Part shown: one piece after another, positions 12,056 to 14,096 of the stretch
How the letters are laid out: every line of letters begins with the position of its first letter
How positions within the stretch are numbered: position 1 is the first letter of the stretch
Source of the DNA: an uncultured Clostridia bacterium
GTDB taxonomy: Bacteria; Bacillota; Clostridia; Oscillospirales; Acutalibacteraceae
Assembly: GCA_937916395.1 (NCBI GenBank)
Contig: CALFTN010000091.1
Coordinates: forward strand, 1 to 14,096
Direction of reading: 5' to 3'
Length of the DNA stretch: 14,096 nucleotides
The notes under the pieces: model-generated
The model's input: the letters and a program-made list of their open reading frames with translations, nothing else
Databases searched by the model: none
What the model was told of the DNA's origin: nothing
Position numbers and translations under genes: made by a program

Positions 12056-14096
12056 AATCGAGCAATGACAACTGTTCTGCGGTATCATCAGCACTAAGTG
12101 TGGCACCTGCTGCTGGTAAGGTTTTTGTTCTATACCTGTAAGGTTTACTGAATTCACCTTCTACATAAGGTCTTACACTTTGTACTTTATGATACTTTTT
12201 AAGTGTCATAACATTGACACCTGCAGTATCTTTTGTTGTTTTAATAGAAATTGCACCAGTATTAACTAAAAGAACTCGACCTGCTGTTGAAGTAAGAACA
12301 TACTCTGAATCTTCTTTAAGATAAAAAGCTGCGACAAGTGGTGCTTTATCTGAATATGCTTTAATGAGCTTTTTACGATTTGTTTTTGTATCGTAGCCTT
12401 GCATATTAACTTTAGCTGCTTTACCATTCTCAAAGAAGAACATCATAAATCCACTATAATCAGTTGTAACAATCATACAAAGTGGTTTTTCATCAGCTTC
12501 AAATTGAAGCTTTGATGGCACAAAATCACCCAATACACTTGCTTTACTATCTTCAAATTCACTTGCCTTTGATTTATAAACCTGACATTTATCTGTAAAG
12601 AAAAGAAGCTCTGCACGATTAGTTGTTTCAACAGTTGAAACTAACTCATCGCCTTCTTTGAGTTTTTGTTCGCCGCCCATTCTGAGAGAAAGCGGAGTAA
12701 TTTTCTTAAAGTAACCATCTCTTGTAAAGAAAAGATGAACTGGGTAATCTGGTACTTCTTCAACCTCTTCAACTTCTTCAATATCATCATAAATAATCTC
12801 TGTTCTTCTATCTTTACCATACTTTTCTGATACTTTAGTAAGCTCATCAACAATAATCTTTTTTACTCTTGCTTTACTTGAAAGAATATCTTCCATATCT
12901 TCAATATCTTTTTTTAACTGGTCAACATCTTCAAGTCTTTTAAGAATATATTGTTTATTGAGATGACGAAGCTTTATTTCTGCTACATACTCAGCCTGAA
13001 TCTGGTCGATACCAAAGCCAATCATCAAGTTTGGCACAACCTCGGCTTCTTCTTCAGTATTTCTTATAATTTTAATCGCTTTATCAATATCAAGAAGAAT
13101 CTTTTTAAGACCTAAGAGTAAATGTAATTTGTCTTTAGCTTTAGATAAATCAAAGAAAACACGTCTGTTTACACATTCTGTTCGGAATGCAATCCACTCA
13201 GTTAAAATCTCTTTAACGCCCATTACCCTTGGAACACCAGCAACAAGAATATTGAAGTTAGCAGAAAATGAATCTTCAAGTGGAGTCATTTTATAAAGAC
13301 GCTTCATAAGTTTTTCAGCATCTACACCACGTTTTAAGTCAATAGTAATTTTAAGACCAGACTTATCTGTCTCATCACGAATATCACTAATTTCTTTTAA
13401 AGAACCAAGCTTCACCTTTTCAATTATCTTTTCAATAATTGCTTCACAGGTAGTAGTTGCAGGAATCTCAGTAATATCAATACAGTTATTTGATTTATCG
13501 TAACTGTATTTTGCTCTTAATTTAAGAGAACCACGACCAGTTTTATACACTTCTTCAAGTGCATTTCTGTCATAAATCATCTGAGCACCACCTATAAAAT
13601 CTGGTGCTTTGAGTGTTTCAAAAATATCGAAATCAGGATTTTTAATTATACCGATTGTTGTATCACAAAGCTCTTTCAAGTTAAAAGAGCAAATATTACT
13701 TGCCATACCAACAGCAATACCACTATTAGTGTTAACAAGCACACTTGGAAAAGACACTGGTAAAAGTGTAGGCTCTTTCATCGTGCTATCATAGTTATCA
13801 ACAAAATCAACTGTATCTTTATCAATATCATTGAAAAGCTCATTACAAATACTTTCAAGCTTTGCTTCTGTATAACGTGCAGCAGCATAAACCATATTCT
13901 TAGAATATGATTTACCAAAGTTACCCTTGCTGTCAACATAAGGGTGTAAAAGTGTTTCGTTACCTCTTGAAAGACGAACCATTGTCTCGTAGATTGCAGC
14001 ATCACCATGTGGGTTTAACTGCATGGTTCTACCAACAATATTCGCTGATTTAATTCTGCCACCATTAATAAGCCCCATTTTATACATTGTATAAAG
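12054..14096 (-). CDS. Type IIA topoisomerase subunit A, ParC-like (5' end cut by window)
   Basis: DNA-cleaving subunit of a gyrase or topoisomerase IV; the frame stays open to 14096 (LYTMYKMG), so the N-terminal 40-odd residues are missing. Numbering from the Met at 14087: NPHGDAAIYETMVRLSRG (25-42), YVDSKGNFG (50-58), catalytic Tyr72 in ARYTEAKL, then GIAVGMASNI, the tower domain, and a long coiled-coil (about 380-425). A beta-pinwheel C-terminal domain starts after the acidic EEVEEVEEVPDYP. I find no GyrA box (QRRGGKG-type), which argues for a ParC-like decatenase rather than a supercoiling gyrase. The residue equivalent to E. coli GyrA Ser83 is Ala30 and Asp87 is Glu34. The partner ATPase gene should lie beyond the right edge. 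Confidence 0.93.
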   Translation of the reverse strand, partial: LYTMYKMGLINGGRIKSANIVGRTMQLNPHGDAAIYETMVRLSRGNETLLHPYVDSKGNFGKSYSKNMVYAAARYTEAKLESICNELFNDIDKDTVDFVDNYDSTMKEPTLLPVSFPSVLVNTNSGIAVGMASNICSFNLKELCDTTIGIIKNPDFDIFETLKAPDFIGGAQMIYDRNALEEVYKTGRGSLKLRAKYSYDKSNNCIDITEIPATTTCEAIIEKIIEKVKLGSLKEISDIRDETDKSGLKITIDLKRGVDAEKLMKRLYKMTPLEDSFSANFNILVAGVPRVMGVKEILTEWIAFRTECVNRRVFFDLSKAKDKLHLLLGLKKILLDIDKAIKIIRNTEEEAEVVPNLMIGFGIDQIQAEYVAEIKLRHLNKQYILKRLEDVDQLKKDIEDMEDILSSKARVKKIIVDELTKVSEKYGKDRRTEIIYDDIEEVEEVEEVPDYPVHLFFTRDGYFKKITPLSLRMGGEQKLKEGDELVSTVETTNRAELLFFTDKCQVYKSKASEFEDSKASVLGDFVPSKLQFEADEKPLCMIVTTDYSGFMMFFFENGKAAKVNMQGYDTKTNRKKLIKAYSDKAPLVAAFYLKEDSEYVLTSTAGRVLLVNTGAISIKTTKDTAGVNVMTLKKYHKVQSVRPYVEGEFSKPYRYRTKTLPAAGATLSADDTAEQLSLLD

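Overview
The window is an AT-rich stretch of a Bacillota chromosome, most likely class Clostridia (Oscillospirales/Ruminococcaceae-like). This rests on the rplM-rpsI pair, strong GGAGG-type ribosome binding sites, TTGACA/TATAAT promoters, tRNA genes with encoded CCA, and the overall gene families (DacA-type carboxypeptidase, NrdR, MntP, SecG, DUF5662). No phage, insertion sequence, CRISPR array or integrase is visible. Taxon assignment is inference.

Layout, left to right. (1) 1-878: rplM-rpsI ribosomal operon on the minus strand, rpsI cut by the window edge, with a promoter that carries a perfect 10-bp inverted repeat. (2) 994-3229: a minus-strand D-Ala-D-Ala carboxypeptidase, divergent from a plus-strand metallophosphoesterase that ends in an intrinsic terminator. 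(3) 3253-3413: tRNA-Arg(CCT) with its own promoter and terminator. (4) 3417-4593: mntP behind a four-helix-bundle (23S-IVP/S23 family) gene, behind a remarkable hairpin array, behind the terminator of tRNA-Leu(TAA). (5) 4759-9520: a six-gene minus-strand operon, nrdR - rlmA - GH29 fucosidase - DUF5662 - lipoprotein - FabG-like SDR, with gaps of 1-21 nt or a 14-nt overlap. (6) 9675-10789: a small plus-strand membrane ORF, and minus-strand genes for an unrecognised acidic protein and a GNAT acetyltransferase. (7) 10846-11462: a second four-helix-bundle gene, again behind an inverted-repeat region and the terminator of a tRNA, here tRNA-Lys(TTT). (8) 11491-14096: secG, a gene-free stretch that folds into a long hairpin plus terminator (candidate ncRNA), and the 3' part of a GyrA/ParC-like topoisomerase subunit cut by the window edge.

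The most interesting structure is the pair of tRNA / terminator / palindromic leader / four-helix-bundle-gene cassettes. In the first, 4387-4558 is built from a 7-mer, GTGAAAT on one side and its complement ATTTCAC on the other. The segments between successive 7-mers are short hairpins of unrelated sequence but perfect pairing. The second cassette has the same order and the same spacing between promoter and ribosome binding site, with a different palindromic leader. Other points for a second look are a 14-bp sequence shared by the rplM and secG promoters, the candidate ncRNA upstream of secG, face-to-face overlapping promoters at nrdR, and a metallophosphoesterase that has lost two canonical metal ligands.
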